Source of the DNA: Histomonas meleagridis
Lineage: Eukaryota > Parabasalia > Tritrichomonadida > Dientamoebidae
DNA length: 64,000 bases
Direction of reading: 5' to 3'
Assembly: GCA_020186115.1 (NCBI GenBank)
Contig: WSYJ01000002.1
Coordinates: 62,001 to 126,000 of the forward strand
The notes under the pieces were generated by a model. It did not search any database. It worked only from the letters and a program-made list of their open reading frames with translations, and was not told where the DNA came from. Position 1 is the stretch's first letter. The number at the start of each line of letters is the position of its first letter. A program made the translations under genes and the position numbers. This document shows positions 60,411 to 64,000 of the stretch, piece by piece.

Positions 60411-60763
60411 TTTGTGTTTGTTTGCTCACAAAATCCAATGAAAAAGTTCTCTTTCCACAGCAATTTCAATTCATAAAAATTTTGAATATAATTTCAAGCT
60501 TAAGCCTTAAGCAAACAAGTGTTTATGCTTCAACACGTTTGGACACTCAAGCAATTGCTCTTAAATCTTAAAAACACACTTTTTATAAATTATTGAAAAT
60601 GATTGAGATTGATCAAATTATTCATGCAATTATGAATACTTAATTTCTTCGCTAAATTCATCCAAAACCTATCTACGAGAAACAATTTTTGAGGAAAATA
60701 GGAAAGAAAAAATATAAAATGTAGAATTAAATATAGAATAAGAAAAATATGGAAATGACCATT
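60411..60763. other. Intergenic, no gene seen
   Basis: 350 bp between locus E and the 3' end of the OsmC gene; AT-rich, nothing recognised. Confidence 0.45.
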
Positions 60764-61198
60764 TTACTTCTTTAAGGTTGCTGTTGTTTCAATTACTGGT
60801 GTGTTCAAAAGAGTTCCAGCAACTGGGCACATCTTTTCCTTGACTTCATCAACAACAGCCTTGAGCTGTGCTTCATTCATATCAACATCAGCAAGAACTT
60901 TCATCCTGATGGTTTCCATACGGCGTTGTGGTTTGTTTGTCCATTCGCCTTCAACATCGACAGAAATTGATTTAACTGTCTTGCCTCTCTTTTCGAGTGC
61001 AAATTTGATACCATTACCAGCGCAAGCACCAAGACCCATTAAGAGTAAGTCTGGTGGTGTTGGTGCTGATCCAGCTCCTGCTGTTGTGATAATTCCTCTT
61101 CCTTGGCTATCAGTGCAGAACCATTCGGAGCCGACGATGTTTTGAGCATGAGTCTTCCAAATTTCGGCGGCAGAACGACGGAATGTAGAAGTGAGCAT
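60764..61198 (-). CDS. OsmC-like peroxide-reducing protein, predicted hydrogenosomal
   Basis: 144 residues. The OsmC/Ohr fold with its two redox cysteines is clear: PPDLLLMGLGACAGNGIKFA (peroxidatic-type Cys) and EKMCPVAGTLLNTP (resolving-type Cys), with the conserved Arg/Glu environment. From ATG 61198 the N-terminus reads MLTSTFRRSAAEIWK, a short Ser/Thr/Arg-rich presequence beginning ML, as in trichomonad hydrogenosomal proteins. OsmC in T. vaginalis hydrogenosomes reduces organic and hydrogen peroxides using lipoylated glycine-cleavage components; I infer the same here. Two overlapping initiator-like TCACAT sites (61204-61214) lie just upstream of this ATG, so the frame's upstream extension is not translated. 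Confidence 0.9.
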   Translation of the reverse strand: MLTSTFRRSAAEIWKTHAQNIVGSEWFCTDSQGRGIITTAGAGSAPTPPDLLLMGLGACAGNGIKFALEKRGKTVKSISVDVEGEWTNKPQRRMETIRMKVLADVDMNEAQLKAVVDEVKEKMCPVAGTLLNTPVIETTATLKK

Positions 61199-61203
61199 TG
61201 AAA

Positions 61204-61214
61204 ATGTGATGTGA
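61204..61214 (-). promoter_or_regulatory. Two overlapping initiator-like sites of the OsmC gene
   Basis: TCACATCACAT on the minus strand, 6-16 bp upstream of ATG 61198; each copy matches TCAYWW. Confidence 0.55.
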
Positions 61215-62210
61215 AATAAGAAAATTGACAGTGATCTCAAAAACGCTAAATTGCATTCAAAACAAATATTTTACTGAAAATTTGAAAAGGGATGATGAGC
61301 AAACATAATAAGAATTGCCCAATAATTTCATTAATATTTTTGATTTATTTTATAATATAGTAAAACCTTTATTGAGTTAATCATTAAAAATGATTGAAAA
61401 TGGATTAATACTTGTAAATCATAAGATAATACTGTTTTTATTTCGAAATTTTTTGATAATAATATCTAAATTGAATAACTTTGTTCGTATTCACTCTCAA
61501 AAATAAATTTGTAGAAACCACCCAACGCTGGAGAGCTCAATTTGGTAATTAGGACGATAAAAAATCCTCGAGAGGATTGTAATACGCAATCATTTGCACA
61601 TTTAAACCCAAAAAATTTGTGAAAAAAAACATAAAAGAACCAAAATTTTTAGTTAATATATTTATTAAAATTTATATATAATTTTGTATAAGAAAAAAAT
61701 GTTGTATAATCATATTTGATTATTAAAATGACAAGGAAGGCGACTGGATAAAAGGTTTTGTAATTGTCTTAAAGTCATAATGTTGTCAACTCAATTTCAA
61801 ATTAAAAATAATCCTTTGATTATGATCATTTTAGATGCTGATCTGATAGTAATAAGATGTTTTTGTCATGCAGTTCATTTGATATTGTTCTTGTGCTTAT
61901 AACGATAAATAAATCAAATCAATTTTTTTTCAAAGACTTTTGTATTTCGCATGGCCTCATAGATCCAAATGGTTTTCTTCATAATCAGTAAATTTTTTGT
62001 AATGTCATTTTAGCATGGGATTTAACCTCGCAATCATCATATGACAAAAACTTAAACTTCCACTCAGCAAAATCAAATTTCTGAACTCGTTGAAATTTTC
62101 ATAACTTTACACAAAATCTAGATTCAAAATATATTTGGCCTCGAGCTCTATTGTACCACTTTTTGAATGGTATTTAATTTTGAGCACTATTAAATTTGAC
62201 ATCCCCACAA
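61215..62210. other. Divergent intergenic region, OsmC and ARM gene
   Basis: About 1 kb. Near the ARM gene is ACCACTTTTTGAATG (about 62156), the recurring CACTTTTT motif; its ATG (62167) opens only an eight-codon frame out of phase with the gene. No coding frame otherwise. Confidence 0.45.
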
Positions 62211-63569
62211 ATGAACTTGAATTTTAGACAAAATGATGCTAACGCTTATCGAAAAAGCGACAAACGAAGGAGATCTTTATTCACACAGATAGACGAGGCA
62301 CCACCGCCAGATGTCTCAAATGCAAACAATCCGAATATCAACAATTTTTTATTTTCTGATCCAAATCAAATCAAAAATGTCTTAATCAACTCACCATTCT
62401 TGTTTTCATCCCAAGTTACTAGTCAGTGTCCAACTCCAGAACTCATCAAAGAAATTTTAGATCTTTCGTTAACAGATAACCCAGATATATCAGCCCGTGC
62501 TCTAAATGCTCTCTGCGATATATTCGAATCATATCCAGAAACTCGAGATTTTCTCCTTGCTCATAATTTTCATTTACAAATAGCCAAATTCTTTGACAAC
62601 ATCATGATTATTTCACACCTATTTGATTTAGCCAGCATTGAACCCAAAATTATTAGCGATTTGGTTGATGCAGGTTTAATCAATTCCATCATTGACAACA
62701 TCCAAGGGTCTGAACCAAGTTATTTCCAAACTGCCACATCCTTATACATATATATTCTTAACCACGGATTTCCACAAGCATTTGAGCGAGTTGACGATCT
62801 TCTTATCCGGCTCACATTTAATGAGAACAAGCGTAATCAGCTTTCATCTTTACAATTTCTATATGCAGTTCTTCCATCAGTCATCAAATATCTTCGCAGT
62901 AATTCCTTTTTCGATGTCTTTTTACCACGAATTCTCAGTTTTGACATGAACGAACTTTCCGTAGCCTTTAAAATCATCGAACGAATATCATATTTACGCG
63001 ATTATGCTGTTTTATTATATCAAAAGAAGGTTGTTCCTATCATCCACAGATTGTTTTTGATGGAGGAAGAATTTAGTGATCCGAATCCCAAAATTTCAGC
63101 GCTTAATATCCTTACGAACATATTCATTCTTGGCTCAGAATATGCGACAACACTTTTGAGCTCTCCGATTATCGATGATGTAATGAGTTGTTTTAAAATG
63201 GGGCAATTTGAAGAACGACTTGCATCTGTTCGATTCATTACGTCAATGATAATATATATGTCCGATGACCAACAGATTCAACGATTTCTATGCGATAACA
63301 AAGTGCTCGAAATGCTAATGGAAGTGTTGCAAGCAACTTTAAGCGATTGCTTTTTGGATATCCTAATGGCTTTCAAAATATTATACGATAAACATCGCTG
63401 CGGATTATTGATCGACGAATTTGATCAACAGTTTATGGAAATTTACGGATCCACAATTTTCGTGGACACGCTAAACAGAATATTAAACACAGAAATGAAC
63501 TTTAGTAACGACGACTATAGGAAAATGATAAGTTTGATAAATGAGTTCTTGGAACAGCTAAGTAATTAA
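62211..63569 (+). CDS. ARM-repeat protein, importin-alpha-like
   Basis: 452 residues from ATG 62211; the frame opens five codons earlier at TTG, not a normal start. The N-terminus has a basic patch, YRKSDKRRRSLF, resembling an importin-beta-binding segment. From about 75, armadillo-type helices follow (ISARALNALCDIFESYPETR, SYFQTATSLYIYILNHG, LASVRFITSMIIYMSDD). Trichomonads have an expanded set of diverged importin-alpha-like ARM proteins, and this is probably one. The canonical W-N residues of nuclear-signal-binding grooves are not evident, so binding of classical import signals is doubtful. Confidence 0.65.
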   Translation: MNLNFRQNDANAYRKSDKRRRSLFTQIDEAPPPDVSNANNPNINNFLFSDPNQIKNVLINSPFLFSSQVTSQCPTPELIKEILDLSLTDNPDISARALNALCDIFESYPETRDFLLAHNFHLQIAKFFDNIMIISHLFDLASIEPKIISDLVDAGLINSIIDNIQGSEPSYFQTATSLYIYILNHGFPQAFERVDDLLIRLTFNENKRNQLSSLQFLYAVLPSVIKYLRSNSFFDVFLPRILSFDMNELSVAFKIIERISYLRDYAVLLYQKKVVPIIHRLFLMEEEFSDPNPKISALNILTNIFILGSEYATTLLSSPIIDDVMSCFKMGQFEERLASVRFITSMIIYMSDDQQIQRFLCDNKVLEMLMEVLQATLSDCFLDILMAFKILYDKHRCGLLIDEFDQQFMEIYGSTIFVDTLNRILNTEMNFSNDDYRKMISLINEFLEQLSN

Positions 63570-64000
63570 GTTAAGAATGATGATGTTTGAAAATAAAATT
63601 TTTTAAAAAAATTTCTGTTTTTGGTTCCGTTGAGGGAAAATACGTTAGTAGCGGAAAACAATAAAAAACCGTTTCCCCACTTCACTATATTCACGAACAT
63701 TTTGAATACATTTCAACGTTTTTTCAAAGCCTTTGAATGAGTCAGAAATTTATAACGACGGTTCGTGCACTTTTGCAGTTAACGAACTTCTAAAGTTTTT
63801 TGCGACATATGTGTAACATATTCTCAAATTTGTTGACAAAGAGAATTAATTATGAGAATATTGGGGCCTAACATATCGTTAAAAATATGGTGCCCTTTAT
63901 GAGACATCGATATCATGAATATTTTATTGAATTTCAAAAAAATGAATTTTACTGGTTAACTAAACTTATATCAGTAAATACTACAGCAAGTTATTTTCTG
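63570..64000. other. Right-end intergenic, no gene seen
   Basis: 430 bp after the ARM gene; it contains GTTAACG and CCGTTTCCCC motifs but no coding frame. It may be the flank of a gene beyond the edge. Confidence 0.4.

Overview
The window reads as AT-rich nuclear DNA of a parabasalid (trichomonad) protist, most likely Tritrichomonas or a close relative. The grounds are: short intergenic regions; initiator-like TCAYWW sites a few bases upstream of ATG; stop codons that overlap TAAA; introns beginning GTATGT and ending in ACTAACACATAG or TTACACATAG; a dispersed family of DUF3447/ankyrin genes; and an OsmC protein with a hydrogenosome-type presequence. No tRNA, rRNA or CRISPR array was seen. Apart from the two introns described below, the genes look intronless.

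Layout. 0-4 kb: a gene running off the left edge, an enolase with an N-terminal RIIa/DPY-30-like extension, and the C-terminal remnant of a surface-protein gene. 4.0-6.1 kb: a pogo-like DNA transposon with TA target duplication and a frameshifted transposase. 7.4-13.1 kb: a compact set of housekeeping genes (diacylglycerol kinase-like, TUG/ASPSCR1-like UBX protein, Brl1/Brr6, Ykt6 SNARE, DJ-1, HP1-like chromodomain protein). 13.2-16.1 kb: an (AAT)n microsatellite, a glycosyltransferase, and a minisatellite of exactly 17 units of 26 bp. 16.2-25.5 kb: an AGC kinase with a 130-nt intron, DUF3447 locus A, an ACAP-type BAR-PH-ArfGAP-ANK gene with a 24-nt intron, and a PARG-like gene. 25.9-38.1 kb: a membrane-anchored beta-helix protein, DUF3447 locus B (interrupted by a 786-bp TA-flanked TIR element), an importin-like gene with an unclear 5' end, and a membrane-anchored subtilisin. 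38.8-53 kb: two Rab-like GTPases, an importin-beta-like protein, a GTPase fused to a two-pass membrane domain, DUF3447 locus C, a large paralogue of the left-edge gene, a USP14/Ubp6 deubiquitinase and an SLC35F-like transporter. 53.4-64 kb: DUF3447 loci D and E, two poorly known proteins (one MDM1-like), a possible trafficking subunit, hydrogenosomal OsmC and an ARM-repeat protein.

The most unusual signal is in the DUF3447 loci. Downstream of each head ORF the ankyrin repeats occur one per module, each ending in stop-containing AT-rich spacer. The module period is almost constant (170-171 bp in most of loci A, C and D, 153 bp in locus B) although spacer sequences differ between loci. Either the spacers are length-constrained introns without the usual GTATGT, or the arrays spread and decay as fixed-length units.

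The genes do not form an operon or a single pathway. Recurring themes are membrane traffic (Ykt6, ACAP, Rabs, possible TRAPP subunit), nuclear transport and envelope (three importin/ARM-like proteins, Brl1), ubiquitin and ADP-ribose turnover, and surface proteins.
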